The notes: generated from the sequence alone by a model not told the origin. Counted from the first letter of the stretch, positions 46,192 to 55,651 are shown. The stretch is DNA of 64,000 bases from Chryseobacterium wanjuense (GCF_900111495.1 NZ_FOIU01000001.1:1674001-1738000), one strand, 5' to 3'. Numbers and translations are program-made.

Positions 46192-46929
46192 ATGAAAAAA
46201 ATACTTTTAATACTATACATTTTCTTAACAACATTCTTATTTGGACAACAAAAACCAACCCTATTCCTCATCGGTGACTCCACAATGGCCAACAAGGAAA
46301 ACCCTGACAAAAACCCTGAACATGGGTGGGGACAGGTTTTACCACAATTTTTAACGACAGGAATTGAAGTTCAGAACCATGCGATGAATGGTAGGAGTTC
46401 AAAAAGCTTCAGGACGGAAGGAAGATGGGATAAAGTGATGAAACAGCTTAAAAAAGGCGATTTTGTGATCATCCAATTTGGACATAATGATCAGAAATTA
46501 AAGGATTCCACTAAATTTACCAATCCGTACACCCAGTACAGAGCCAATTTGGAAAGATATGTAAATGAAGCCAGAGCAAAAGGTGCAACCCCCATTCTGA
46601 TGACTTCCATTGTAAGAAGAAATTTCAATGAAAACGGAACTTTGATTGATACGCACAAAGAGTATCCGCTGGTCGTAAGAATGGTTGCCAACGATTTGAA
46701 AGTCCCGTTTGTGGATATGCAGTTATTGACCGAACAATTGGAAATTTCATACGGACCAGAGAAATCTAAACAGCTTCATTTGCATTTCAAAGAAGGTGAA
46801 GTGGAATATTATCCAAAAGGGAAAGATGATGATACGCATTTGTCTAAAATGGGCGCTGAATTGGTGGCAAAACTGGCTTTAAAGGATTTGAAAAGCTTAA
46901 AGATTGGCTTGGAAAAGTATATTAAATAG
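46192..46929 (+). CDS. Rhamnogalacturonan acetylesterase (CE12)
   Basis: A 245-residue secreted SGNH hydrolase. Block I IGDSTM (Ser30), block II NHAMNGRSS (Gly67), block III QFGHND (Asn99), block V DDTHLS (Asp213 or Asp214, His216): the full CE12 set. It removes acetyl groups from galacturonate in rhamnogalacturonan I, opening it to lyases and GH105/GH28. Signal peptide ends LFGQ (19). Confidence 0.93.
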   Translation: MKKILLILYIFLTTFLFGQQKPTLFLIGDSTMANKENPDKNPEHGWGQVLPQFLTTGIEVQNHAMNGRSSKSFRTEGRWDKVMKQLKKGDFVIIQFGHNDQKLKDSTKFTNPYTQYRANLERYVNEARAKGATPILMTSIVRRNFNENGTLIDTHKEYPLVVRMVANDLKVPFVDMQLLTEQLEISYGPEKSKQLHLHFKEGEVEYYPKGKDDDTHLSKMGAELVAKLALKDLKSLKIGLEKYIK

Positions 46930-46933
46930 ACTC

Positions 46934-47008
46934 TTGTCATTCAGAGCGGAACGAAGTGGAGCTTGAAATCTATTACACAGATAAATTTCTTCTACGTTGA
47001 AATGACAA
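46934..47008. repeat. Short palindromic element (TTGTCATT / AATGACAA ends)
   Basis: TTGTCATT at 46934 and AATGACAA at 47001-47008 are complementary ends around AGCGGAACGAAGTGGAGC. A half copy (TTGTCATTCTGACGAAGGA) lies near 18498. Confidence 0.55.
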
Positions 47009-47054
47009 ATTAGACGTAAAATTTTAATTAAATAATAATTCAAAAAAATAAAAA

Positions 47055-47396
47055 ATGAATTTCAAAAAAGAACCATTCTTCGATGGCAATTCCGAATGGG
47101 AAGATTTGGGAGGCGGTGTTTCCAGGCAGTTTGTCGGATACAATTCTCAAGTTATGATGGTGATTGTAAAGTTTGAAAAAGATTCTATTGGTGCTTTGCA
47201 CCAGCATTTTCATTCGCAGATTACGTATGTGGCTTCAGGAAAATTTGAAGTGACTGTTGATGGTGAGGTTAAAATTTTACAGCAAGGTGACGGATTTTTC
47301 GCACAGCCGAATATTTTTCATGGAGTGAAATGTCTGGAAGAAGGTCAGTTGATTGATGCTTTTACACCTTTTAGAGAGGATTTTCTTAATTCTTAA
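47055..47396 (+). CDS. kdgF: KdgF-like cupin, unsaturated uronate hydrolysing
   Basis: A 113-residue single-domain cupin without signal peptide. HQHFHSQ (49-55) and FHG (His89) provide the usual metal ligands, and the ending LIDAFTPFREDFL is that of KdgF proteins. KdgF speeds linearisation of 4,5-unsaturated galacturonate to DKI, the substrate of KduI encoded in the same locus. It is one of the few cytoplasmic proteins among exported enzymes in this block, which supports the assignment. Confidence 0.85.
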   Translation: MNFKKEPFFDGNSEWEDLGGGVSRQFVGYNSQVMMVIVKFEKDSIGALHQHFHSQITYVASGKFEVTVDGEVKILQQGDGFFAQPNIFHGVKCLEEGQLIDAFTPFREDFLNS

Positions 47397-47399
47397 ATA

Positions 47400-47575
47400 G
47401 TTGGAAAACCGCTAAGACGCAAAGTTTTTTTTTAAATGTTTACTGTTTTTAAGGCGCAAGGATTTCATCTGCGATAAAATTGCTTATCGCAAAAAATTTA
47501 GTCGAAAATCTATGATTTTCTTGCGCCTTAAAACATAGATAATTATAAGAACTTGCGCCTTCGCGATCGACCAAC
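47400..47575. repeat. Palindromic element between kdgF and an esterase gene
   Basis: Ends GTTGGAAAACCGCTAAGACG (47400) and CGCGATCGACCAAC (to 47575) are imperfect complements; inner blocks TTTTTAAGGCGCAAGGATTT and CTTGCGCCTTAAAA also pair. No gene. Confidence 0.7.
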
Positions 47576-47600
47576 ATAAAACCAAAACTTTTAAAGGCTA

Positions 47601-48503
47601 ATGAAAAAATCTCTTTTCATCTTACTCATATCTTTCCTCGCGCAATTATCTGCACAGGAAAAAATCACGCTGTGGCCAAAAGGTCAGATGCCGAATTCCA
47701 AAGGATTATCATTAAAAACCGAGGAAAAAGATGGTAGAATCGTACAAATAAAGGAAACCGAGCTATTCGCTTTTTTACCTCCGAAAGAAGAAAGAAAACC
47801 CATGGCTGTGATCGTAATTCCCGGAGGTGGATATTACAAACTTACTTACGATTTGGGCGGTTATCAGATTGCAAAATGGTTCAATACGCAAGGAATATCG
47901 GCTTTTGTTTTAAATTACAGATTACCGACTTCTCCTGATGTAATACAAAAAGAAATTGCGCCTTTGCAGGATGTTCAGGCAGCGGTAAAATATCTCAGAA
48001 AAAATGCCGGACAATATGGTATTTCACCGGAGCAGATTGGTGTTATCGGAACTTCTGCGGGTGGGCATTTGGCGGCAACTGTAAGCAATATTTCAACGGA
48101 TTATACAGAATTAAAAGGAGATTGGGAGAATTTTTCAACCATTCCTAATTTTGCTATCTTAGTTTCTCCGGTTATCGATTTTGGTGAATTTGCCCACGTT
48201 GGAAGCCGGAACAGTCTGTTGGGCGAAAATGCTTCTCCGGAAAAAATCAAAGAATATTCGATGCAGAATCGCGTGACGGAAAAAACACCACCTACGATTT
48301 TATTTCATGCACAAAATGATAAAACAGTTCCGGTAATGAACAGTATTTTATATTATCAGCAAATGATAAAAAATAAAGTAAAAGGTGCACTATTTATTTT
48401 CCCGGAAGGTGAACATAAAATCGGGATTACCAACAAATCTGAACTGACGGATAACTGGAAAAAACTGTGCTCGGACTGGCTTAAGACTATAGGTAATAAA
48501 TAA
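47601..48503 (+). CDS. Exported acetyl-esterase-like alpha/beta hydrolase
   Basis: A 300-residue secreted hydrolase. IPGGGYYKL (73-81) forms the oxyanion site, IGTSAGGHLA has nucleophile Ser152, the Asp of HAQNDKTVPV and GEHKIG the His. It resembles Bacteroidota acetyl-xylan/pectin acetylesterases (BD-FAE group). Signal peptide ends LSAQ (19). Likely deacetylates pectin or its side chains; second such esterase in the locus. Confidence 0.82.
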   Translation: MKKSLFILLISFLAQLSAQEKITLWPKGQMPNSKGLSLKTEEKDGRIVQIKETELFAFLPPKEERKPMAVIVIPGGGYYKLTYDLGGYQIAKWFNTQGISAFVLNYRLPTSPDVIQKEIAPLQDVQAAVKYLRKNAGQYGISPEQIGVIGTSAGGHLAATVSNISTDYTELKGDWENFSTIPNFAILVSPVIDFGEFAHVGSRNSLLGENASPEKIKEYSMQNRVTEKTPPTILFHAQNDKTVPVMNSILYYQQMIKNKVKGALFIFPEGEHKIGITNKSELTDNWKKLCSDWLKTIGNK

Positions 48504-48538
48504 TGGGTAATAAGTAATGGATAATGAGTAATAAAAAT
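48491..48538. repeat. Degenerate tandem repeat
   Basis: Short units of the form GGTAATAA / GGATAATGA / GAGTAATAA follow one another directly after the stop at 48503, partly overlapping it. Confidence 0.5.
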
Positions 48539-48540
48539 AT

Positions 48541-48780
48541 GTTGGAAATCGCAAAGGCGCAAAGTTTTTTTTTAAATGTTTACTGTTTTTAAGACACAAA
48601 GCACTTCGACAGGCTCAGTGTGACATCTCTAATACTCACTGTCATGTTGAGCTTGCCGAAGCATCTATGTAGCAGAATATCGGAAAATGATACAGCATAA
48701 AATTTTATCAAAGATAAAATCCTTGCGTCTTAAAAACAGTAAACATTTAAAAAAAACTTTGCGCCTTTGCGATTTCCAAC
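48541..48780. repeat. 240-bp palindromic MITE-like element
   Basis: About 60-bp terminal inverted repeats: GTTGGAAATCGCAAAGGCGC from 48541, through TTTAAATGTTTACTGTTTTT, and the complement ending GATTTCCAAC at 48780; the arms differ by one T in a T-run and a few bases. Inside sits the inverted pair CACTTCGACAGGCTCAGTG (48602) and TTGAGCTTGCCGAAGCATCT (to 48666). No transposase and no clear target duplication. Confidence 0.85.
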
Positions 48781-48827
48781 CAAAACAAAAATCAAAACAA
48801 AAACCAAAATCATCTTAACAAAATAAA

Positions 48828-51302
48828 ATGCTGAAAATCATTCAACACAAAATATTTTTACTGGCTTGCGGAACGGTCATTTCTGTTTCGGTTCAGGCAC
48901 AGCAAAATTTAAAATTAATTTACAACAAACCCGCAGAAAACTGGAATGAAGCCCTACCTATCGGAAACGGAAGATTGGGAGCTATGGTTTTTGGAGGTGC
49001 TGTTCAGGAACATCTTCAGCTTAATGAAGAAACAATCTGGGCAGGAGAACCCGGAAATAATGTTCCGAAAAACACATTCGACAGCATCCAAAAGATCAGA
49101 AAGCTGTTGAATGAAAATCAGTTTCAGGAAGCTCAAAATGTGTCCAACAGAACCTATCCCAGACAGGCACCAAAGGACCTGAATTACGGAATGCCTTATC
49201 AGACTATGGGTGATCTGTTTTTAGATTTTAAAGGACACGAAAATTTTAAAAATTATAATCGGACTTTAGATATTGAAAAAGCAATCAGCACCGTTTCTTA
49301 TGAAGTTAATGGCGTGACATTCAAGCGTGAAATTTTCTCGTCTTTTGCCGATAATGTGATCATCATTAAGCTATCTTCCAGCAAAAAAGGAAGCCTGAAT
49401 TTTTCCATTAACGCTTCTACTCCACACCTGAAAAAATCGATTTTTACGGAGCAAAATCAATTGGTAATTAACGGAACGAGCGGTTCGGTTGATAACAAAA
49501 TCGGGAAAATTAATTTTAAAACCATTGCTTTTCCTGTTGTAAAGGGTGGAAAATTAACATCAACAAAAGATAAACTGGACGTTTCAGGGGCAGATGAAGT
49601 GGTGATCTATGTTTCCATTGCGACCAATTTTAAAAAGTACAATGACATTTCAGGAAATCCGGACGCGAGAGTTTCGGAATATTTAAAATTTGCTTTAAAT
49701 AAAAAATATGATGCCGAATTAAAGGCTCATATTGAAAAATATCAGAAATATTTCAAAAGGGTAAGCCTAGATTTAGGAACAACCGAACAAGCGAAAAAGA
49801 CAACCGACATCAGAATCAAAGAATTTGGAAATTCCCAAGATCCGGATTTGGTGGCTTTGTATTTCCAGTTTGGTCGATATTTGTTGATTTCATCATCACA
49901 ACCCGGAACTCAGCCTGCCAATCTTCAGGGAATCTGGAATTATCAGTTGAATCCGGCCTGGGACAGTAAATACACAGTCAATATCAACACCGAAATGAAT
50001 TACTGGCCTGCTGAAAACACCAACCTCAGCGAAATGCACGAGCCTTTATTTGACATGATTCAGGATTTGTCGGTGACCGGACAGGAATCTGCACAGGAAA
50101 TGTACCACGCAAGAGGCTGGAATATGCATCACAACACCGATCTGTGGAGAATCACGGGAGTTGTGGACGGCGGTTTCTACGGAATGTGGCCGATGGGCGG
50201 TGCCTGGTTGACGCAGCATCTTTGGAATCATTATTTGTACACCGGAGATAAGGAATTTTTGAAAAAATATTATTCAGCTTTAAAAGGAGCTGCTTTGTTT
50301 TATTTAGATGTCCTTCAACAGGATCCTTCGAAAAAATATCTCGTAGTTTCACCTTCCATGTCGCCGGAAAATACCTATTTTAAAAGTGTAGGAATTACTG
50401 CAGGAACCACGATGGATAATCAATTGGTTTTTGATGTTTTTAATAATTTTATTAATGCTTCGAAAATTCTTAATGAAGATAAAAATCTTTCGGATGAAGT
50501 AAAATCTGCTTTAGATCAACTTCCTCCCATGCAGATCGGGCAACATGCTCAACTGCAGGAATGGCTGAAAGATATGGACAGAACCGATGATCAACACAGG
50601 CATATCTCCCATTTGTACGGATTGTTTCCTTCCGGACAGATTTCACCTTTCAGAAATCCCGATCTCACGGAAGCTGCAAAGAATTCTATGACCTACAGAG
50701 GAGACAAATCTACAGGCTGGTCGATGGGCTGGAAAGTGAATTGGTGGGCAAGATTACTGGATGGAAACCGTGCTTTTAAACTAATTTCAGACCAGTTAAC
50801 TCCCGCTCCGATGGAACAGCAGGGGCAGTCAGGAGGAACATACCCAAACCTTCTGGATGCGCATCCACCTTTTCAGATTGATGGAAATTTTGGCTGTACA
50901 TCGGGAATTGCAGAGATGCTGCTTCAAAGCTACGATGGATATCTTTACATTTTACCCGCTCTTCCGGATGCTTTACCCAACGGTTCTGTGAAAGGATTAA
51001 AAGCCAGAGGCGGTTTTGAAGTGGATATCGAATGGAAAAATTCTAAGTTGACGAAATTAACGATCAAATCCAATTTGGGAGGAAACTGCAGAGTCAGAAT
51101 TGCGAAAAATATTCAAATTAAAACTAAAGCAAATCTACAATTGGTAAAAGGAGAAAATCCAAATCCATATTATCAGGTCAATGCTATTAAAAAGCCTTTG
51201 ATTTCAGAGAAAGCTCAATTAAAAGGATATTCCCTTCCGGAAACTCATGTCTTTGATTTTCATACGGAAAAAGGTGGATCTTATATTTTTGAAACGAAAT
51301 GA
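48828..51302 (+). CDS. GH95 alpha-L-fucosidase/alpha-L-galactosidase
   Basis: An 824-residue secreted glycosidase of family 95: N-terminal beta-domain beginning [19 protein letters not shown] and [10 protein letters not shown], a helical alpha/alpha barrel with [19 protein letters not shown] and [13 protein letters not shown] (about 384-398), and a C-terminal beta-domain. The family removes alpha-1,2 fucose, or L-galactose in plant cell wall polymers, by inversion. In a pectin locus the target may be fucosylated or L-galactosylated side chains. Signal peptide about 1-25. Last gene of the plus-strand block. Confidence 0.9.
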   Translation: MLKIIQHKIFLLACGTVISVSVQAQQNLKLIYNKPAENWNEALPIGNGRLGAMVFGGAVQEHLQLNEETIWAGEPGNNVPKNTFDSIQKIRKLLNENQFQEAQNVSNRTYPRQAPKDLNYGMPYQTMGDLFLDFKGHENFKNYNRTLDIEKAISTVSYEVNGVTFKREIFSSFADNVIIIKLSSSKKGSLNFSINASTPHLKKSIFTEQNQLVINGTSGSVDNKIGKINFKTIAFPVVKGGKLTSTKDKLDVSGADEVVIYVSIATNFKKYNDISGNPDARVSEYLKFALNKKYDAELKAHIEKYQKYFKRVSLDLGTTEQAKKTTDIRIKEFGNSQDPDLVALYFQFGRYLLISSSQPGTQPANLQGIWNYQLNPAWDSKYTVNINTEMNYWPAENTNLSEMHEPLFDMIQDLSVTGQESAQEMYHARGWNMHHNTDLWRITGVVDGGFYGMWPMGGAWLTQHLWNHYLYTGDKEFLKKYYSALKGAALFYLDVLQQDPSKKYLVVSPSMSPENTYFKSVGITAGTTMDNQLVFDVFNNFINASKILNEDKNLSDEVKSALDQLPPMQIGQHAQLQEWLKDMDRTDDQHRHISHLYGLFPSGQISPFRNPDLTEAAKNSMTYRGDKSTGWSMGWKVNWWARLLDGNRAFKLISDQLTPAPMEQQGQSGGTYPNLLDAHPPFQIDGNFGCTSGIAEMLLQSYDGYLYILPALPDALPNGSVKGLKARGGFEVDIEWKNSKLTKLTIKSNLGGNCRVRIAKNIQIKTKANLQLVKGENPNPYYQVNAIKKPLISEKAQLKGYSLPETHVFDFHTEKGGSYIFETK

Positions 51303-51388
51303 TTTCTCTCTCGCTGATTTTGCTGATTACGCAGATTTTTTTAAAGTTCTTTTTAAATCTGCCAGAAAAATATTAAAATCTACATACC

Positions 51389-51421
51389 AAACCTAACAGG
51401 TTTTAAAAACCTGTTAGGTTT
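51389..51421. terminator. Bidirectional terminator between GH95 and PL10
   Basis: AAACCTAACAGGTTTT (51389-51404) and AAAACCTGTTAGGTTT (51406-51421) form a near-perfect 16-bp stem between convergent genes, followed by CTTTAATT on the plus strand. Confidence 0.85.
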
Positions 51422-51427
51422 CTTTAA

Positions 51428-52450
51428 TTACTGCACTAGTTTATTCTTCTCCAACCATTTCGGAAACTCTTTATTAATGAGCTTATCCGCAAAGTCTCCA
51501 AACCAGCTGTACCCGTTTCTTCTTTCTTCGGACACTTCATTGTAGTTGTATTTTACACTTCCGTCGCGGTCGCCGAAAATTGGTTTGTTGGTATTTACAT
51601 CATAAAACCTTGCCCAAATCACAGAGTTTTTTTCCTCCGCCAAAACTCTTACCGTCTTTCCGTTTTGTTTGGTAACATTGTAGCTGTAACCTTCGATTTT
51701 ATTTTGTTTAAACCAGTTTATCGCCGATTTTACGGACTTTTCAATCTCGGGAGTGACAGGCTGCATCATTAAAAATCTTACAATTCCCACAGATTCTCCG
51801 GTTGCCAGAGAAATAGGCTCAAAAGCTCTCGCTTTATCGGGCTGTAAAGTGATTTCGTTGTATTGGTCTGCCCAGATCGTCGGATTTCCTTTTTGTAGCA
51901 CCTGGGTTTTTAAGATGCACTCAATTCCTTTTTGGACTGCTATTTTTGATTTTTCTTTTAATTTTAAATCAACCACATCAAAACCGTTTTTCCCTTCCGC
52001 TACATTATACAAAACCGATAATGCATTGATCATCGCATTGTCATTATACGTCACCTGCTTTCTGTACAGCCCTGTGTTTGGGTAATATTGGGGAAATCCG
52101 CCATTGCTGTACTGCATCAGAAGAAGATAGCTGATTCCTTTCTCGGCAGACTTCAGATATTGCGGGTTTTTTGTTTCATTGTAAGCTTTTATAAGTCCGT
52201 TAATTTCCCTTGAGGTGGCGTTGTTATCGATCGTTGCGTGATCGTCGCCTGTTTCTTTTATCTTTTTTAAAAGGTTTTTGTCGATGGGAAGGTTGTAATT
52301 CACTACAGATTTATCATTCAGCTGTTTTCCCCAACCTCCGATGGGAAGCTGATAAAGTAGCATTTTTTCGGCTAAAGTATCTTTCTTTACCTGAGCGGAA
52401 AGGCTAATGACAATTAACCCAAAAGCTAATGTGTATATTTTTAAATTCAT
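51428..52450 (-). CDS. Pectate lyase, PL10 family
   Basis: A 340-residue secreted alpha/alpha-toroid lyase. Family segments: DHATIDNNATSREI (70-82), NGGFPQYYP (116-124), TYNDNAMINAL (134-144), IWADQYNEITLQPDKARAFE (192-211) and WARFYD. It cleaves polygalacturonate by calcium-dependent beta-elimination, a fold distinct from the PL1 enzyme at 36363. Signal peptide ends LSAQ (20). It is 9 bp after the second DUF4861 gene and shares its promoter. Confidence 0.92.
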   Translation of the reverse strand: MNLKIYTLAFGLIVISLSAQVKKDTLAEKMLLYQLPIGGWGKQLNDKSVVNYNLPIDKNLLKKIKETGDDHATIDNNATSREINGLIKAYNETKNPQYLKSAEKGISYLLLMQYSNGGFPQYYPNTGLYRKQVTYNDNAMINALSVLYNVAEGKNGFDVVDLKLKEKSKIAVQKGIECILKTQVLQKGNPTIWADQYNEITLQPDKARAFEPISLATGESVGIVRFLMMQPVTPEIEKSVKSAINWFKQNKIEGYSYNVTKQNGKTVRVLAEEKNSVIWARFYDVNTNKPIFGDRDGSVKYNYNEVSEERRNGYSWFGDFADKLINKEFPKWLEKNKLVQ

Positions 52451-52459
52451 CCTTAATAG

Positions 52460-53647
52460 TTATTTTACCTTTACCAGTAAAGGATTTTCAATGATCTGCG
52501 ACTGCTTTTGCAGGATATTTTCCCAGTCTTTTTGGTTTTGGATCTGTCCGCTTTTTTGCCATGCAAATCCGGCGTAATACGTCAGTTTTTGCTGAGGTTT
52601 TGTAACCACCAGTAAGTTGCTCTGATCCGGAATCTCAGATTTAAAAGCGATCGATTTTTCAATAACAGCAGGGTTTACAACAATTCCTTCCCCTACAAAA
52701 GCATCATCTATTTTTTCCCAATGAAGATAATATCCCGTTTTGTCATTGAGTTTTGCTTCTCCTTCATTTTTATGTAAAGTGATACCGATCGTATAATTCG
52801 GAACCGGTTTTTCTGCTTCAAAAGTAGATTCAAATTTAGAAAAATTAGATCCGATATCTAATGAAATTCGTTTTGTTTCCTTTACTCCAAATTCACTCCA
52901 TGGAGCATAGGTTAGTTCAAAAACTGTTCTTAAAGGACCTTCTGCAATGGTTTTTGAGCTTATAAAATTCTGAGAAACCTGAAGTTTATCGTCTTTCCAA
53001 ATTCCGATTCCACCTGTTCCTCTGCTGTCCCCGACCTGGTAAGGATCGTAGCCCTCACCTCTTGTATCTTTGTGATAAAACATAGGATCGGTAAGGTAGC
53101 CTTTGTACCATTTGTTGATGATAGGCTGATCTGTTCTTTTTAACCAAATATCAACACCACTGGAAAGCGTGCTGCCTTTAACTCCCGCTAAAGCTTCCTT
53201 CTGCCCTTTCGGACCATAGACTCTGAAGGCAACTTTATCGTTCTCCCAGGTATAATCGTCTGCTCTTTCCGGAACCAGCCTGGAATACGTAGTAACCTCT
53301 GTCTCAGGAAGCCGAATTTTTGCATCAGAAACAATGGTGTAAATGTTGGTCTTTTTAGCATCAATAGTTGCCAGAAAAAGCAGCTCGTCACCTTTGCCAT
53401 CGCCATCGTAATCGATCCATTGAATGGGAAGATATTTGTTACTGCTGTCTTTTATCCTAAGATCGGATTCTTTGTTTTTATTTAAAAAAGATTTTAATGC
53501 TGAAACCGGAACTGCAACTACCTCATTTCTTGAAAAATCCAGTGTATTTTTTACCTGAACGGAAGTCTGTGCAGACAGTGTATTTACATTTAAAATGCAA
53601 TCGATTGCGCAAAAGAATAAAAATATTCGTTTTTTATTAATCATCAT
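52460..53647 (-). CDS. DUF4861-family exported protein, second copy
   Basis: A 395-residue secreted protein starting MMINKKRIFLFFCAIDC. The frame extends to 53710, but a full consensus promoter (53663-53696) lies inside that extension, so the ATG at 53647 (or the next one) is right. It has an N-terminal beta domain (KNTLDFSRNEVVAVPVSAL, QWIDYDGDGKGDELLFLA) lacking in the shorter copy at 37816, then the shared part with PMFYHKDTRGEGYDPYQVGD. Transcribed with PL10. An operator-like palindrome falls within its signal-peptide codons. Activity unknown. Confidence 0.8.
   Translation of the reverse strand: MMINKKRIFLFFCAIDCILNVNTLSAQTSVQVKNTLDFSRNEVVAVPVSALKSFLNKNKESDLRIKDSSNKYLPIQWIDYDGDGKGDELLFLATIDAKKTNIYTIVSDAKIRLPETEVTTYSRLVPERADDYTWENDKVAFRVYGPKGQKEALAGVKGSTLSSGVDIWLKRTDQPIINKWYKGYLTDPMFYHKDTRGEGYDPYQVGDSRGTGGIGIWKDDKLQVSQNFISSKTIAEGPLRTVFELTYAPWSEFGVKETKRISLDIGSNFSKFESTFEAEKPVPNYTIGITLHKNEGEAKLNDKTGYYLHWEKIDDAFVGEGIVVNPAVIEKSIAFKSEIPDQSNLLVVTKPQQKLTYYAGFAWQKSGQIQNQKDWENILQKQSQIIENPLLVKVK
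53597..53608. promoter_or_regulatory. Candidate LacI-type operator C, inside the DUF4861 coding region
   Basis: GCAATCGATTGC, identical to operator B at susC. It lies in codons for Ala-Ile-Asp-Cys of the signal peptide, about 50 bp downstream of the predicted transcription start, the position of a roadblock operator. Confidence 0.6.
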
Positions 53648-53662
53648 AATTAATCCTTTTCT

Positions 53663-53696
53663 CAAAAGTAAATAATTTAATTGAAAAAAGTACAAA
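53663..53696 (-). promoter_or_regulatory. Promoter of the DUF4861-PL10 operon
   Basis: On the minus strand TTTG (53696-53693), 22-bp spacer, TACTTTTG (53670-53663): a full match to the Bacteroidota consensus. Start of transcription near 53658. Confidence 0.65.
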
Positions 53697-53715
53697 TTAT
53701 TACCAATCAAAACTA

Positions 53716-54333
53716 TTATTTTTCAGGATTTACTGTATTGGGCTTACTAACATATTTATTTCCTTTTACAAAAAAACGCCAGGGCAAAAATGCATCTTCC
53801 TGGGCATAGGCAACACCTATTCTCGGACCAGCTGCAATTTCATCATCGTGATAGCGGATGCCATGGTCTTCAATCCAGATTTCTTCTCCAGTCAGATCTT
53901 TGTTGTTAAAGGATCTGTCGATTCCCAAAGCTTTTGCGGCAGAACCGGGACCTGCTGAAATAGCAGCTTTGGTAAAAGGCATCTTCCTTCTCATTTCCAT
54001 GATTTCTTTTCCTACCAATGGTTCAATTCCTCTTACCAATACAGCATGCGGATCGTCTTTCACTCCCGTTACAATATTGAACAGATAATGAATCCCGTAA
54101 CACAGATAAACATAAGAAACACCACCTTCATTATACAAAACTTCAGTCCGGCCTGTACGACGGTTTCCGTAAGCATGCGATGCTTTGTCCTGCACTCCGA
54201 AATAAGCCTCTGTCTCCACGATAATTCCTGCCGTGACTTCATCATTGATTTTCGTAAAAAGTACTTTCCCCAAAAGATCTTTGGCCAAGAAAATCACATC
54301 TTGATTCAGGTAATAAGGATATTGTAATTTCAA
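53716..54333 (-). CDS. DNA-3-methyladenine glycosylase (AAG/MPG type)
   Basis: A 205-residue base-excision repair enzyme removing alkylated purines. Family blocks: ETEAYFGVQDKASHAYGNRR (with catalytic Glu in VETEAY), GVSYVYLCYGIHYLFNIV, AVLVRGIEPL and AGPGSAAKALGI. The length fits bacterial members. It begins the non-pectin island; 69 bp downstream on the same strand the DUF4861 gene starts with its own promoter. Confidence 0.93.
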   Translation of the reverse strand: MKLQYPYYLNQDVIFLAKDLLGKVLFTKINDEVTAGIIVETEAYFGVQDKASHAYGNRRTGRTEVLYNEGGVSYVYLCYGIHYLFNIVTGVKDDPHAVLVRGIEPLVGKEIMEMRRKMPFTKAAISAGPGSAAKALGIDRSFNNKDLTGEEIWIEDHGIRYHDDEIAAGPRIGVAYAQEDAFLPWRFFVKGNKYVSKPNTVNPEK

Positions 54334-54457
54334 TTCTGTTGAGTATTTTAATGGATTAAATCTAATATTTTAAAAGCAGGAATCCAAGTCTTAGCCATAA
54401 AAAAAGCCTTTAACCATAAGATCAAATACTTTTATTATTTTAATGATAATTTAAAAA

Positions 54458-55405
54458 TTATTTATCCAGAAACTGAACGGCTTTAGTAACGAATGCATCA
54501 TGATTCTGAAAGAAAGACGCGTGCCCTGAATCCGGGAAAATCAGCAATTCTGAGTTTTCTAAATTCTGAGACATATTGTGTGCATTCTGAATAGAAACAG
54601 GCAAGTCATTTTCACCGTGCACAATAAGAACAGGCTTTTTAATATTTTTTATTTCGTTAAGCGCATCAGCATTTGGCTGAGCCCAACCCAACACCGCAGT
54701 AAACTGAGAAGCCGAGGTCGCATCACTTAGAGCAAGATCTCTATCGACCGTGCGGGACTGAATTCTCGCGTATGCAGCTTTTCCCGCAGCAATGCTTTCC
54801 GGCGATTGTGTAAATCCGAACTTAAGAAATGACTCTTCCGGACTCAATCCTGCCGTACTGGCAACGATATTCGGTAAATTGGATAATCCGATGGCTCCTT
54901 TTGGTCCGGTTCCTGTTAAGATCACTTTATTAATCAAAGCAGGCTTCGTCAAAACCACTCTCTGAGCAATAAATCCGCCCATTGAAAAGCCCATGATATT
55001 AACTTTATTCAGATGCAAAGCTTCAATAAAATCTATCGCATCATCGGCCATAGCCTGTATATTGTCGGGGGTCGTTCCTTTCGAAGCAGCCACTCCTTTA
55101 TTATCAAAAATAATGACTTTATATTTTTTGGCAAGACCATCTGTAACTGCCGGATCCCAATCGTCCATCGAGCCTCCCAATCCCGGAAACAGCACCAAAG
55201 GAACCCCGCCGTCTTTTCCTAAAACCCGATAAGCAAATTGAGTTCCTTTTACATTTACAAATCTTGTTTTGGCATTTTGATGGTTGGTTTGTATCTCCTG
55301 AATCGTCGTAATTTCACTTTCTTCTCTGCAAGACATTGCTAATGTTGTTGAAAAAAGTGTTAAACATAAAACACCTGTAATTGAAGTTTTTCTGATTGAT
55401 TTCAT
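54458..55405 (-). CDS. Alpha/beta-hydrolase lipoprotein
   Basis: A 315-residue lipoprotein: lipobox LAMSC with Cys26. Hydrolase core with GLGGSMDDWDP (oxyanion side), GFSMGGF (nucleophile Ser141), HGENDLPV (acid Asp) and DSGHASFFQ (His). Related to proline iminopeptidase, haloperoxidase and esterase-like hydrolases, so substrate cannot be named. Single-gene unit with a TAnnTTTG box 28 bp before the ATG. No link to pectin is evident. Confidence 0.8.
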   Translation of the reverse strand: MKSIRKTSITGVLCLTLFSTTLAMSCREESEITTIQEIQTNHQNAKTRFVNVKGTQFAYRVLGKDGGVPLVLFPGLGGSMDDWDPAVTDGLAKKYKVIIFDNKGVAASKGTTPDNIQAMADDAIDFIEALHLNKVNIMGFSMGGFIAQRVVLTKPALINKVILTGTGPKGAIGLSNLPNIVASTAGLSPEESFLKFGFTQSPESIAAGKAAYARIQSRTVDRDLALSDATSASQFTAVLGWAQPNADALNEIKNIKKPVLIVHGENDLPVSIQNAHNMSQNLENSELLIFPDSGHASFFQNHDAFVTKAVQFLDK

Positions 55406-55433
55406 TGTAGTTTATTTTTGTAAGATTATGCTG

Positions 55434-55441
55434 CAAACATA
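55434..55441 (-). promoter_or_regulatory. -7 promoter box of the alpha/beta-hydrolase gene
   Basis: Minus-strand TATGTTTG matches TAnnTTTG, ending 28 bp upstream of the ATG at 55405. Confidence 0.45.
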
Positions 55442-55651
55442 GAAACTACAGCCGTACAAGTCATTCAGAAAGTGCTTCAAACGGACATTTTCAGGATTTA
55501 ATCAGACATTTTGAAAGGTAAAAAATAGAAAGAAGATGTCTTATACAAAATTAAATATCGATCATCTTAGTTTTAGTTTAAATTAAAAAAGCTATCCCAA
55601 AAATCATTGACTTTCAGAATAACTTATGATAAATATTTTAATTAAAATACT

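Noticed and set aside
48541..48780. Insertion sequence
   Set aside because: Inverted ends exist but the inside has no coding frame and I saw no clear target-site duplication.
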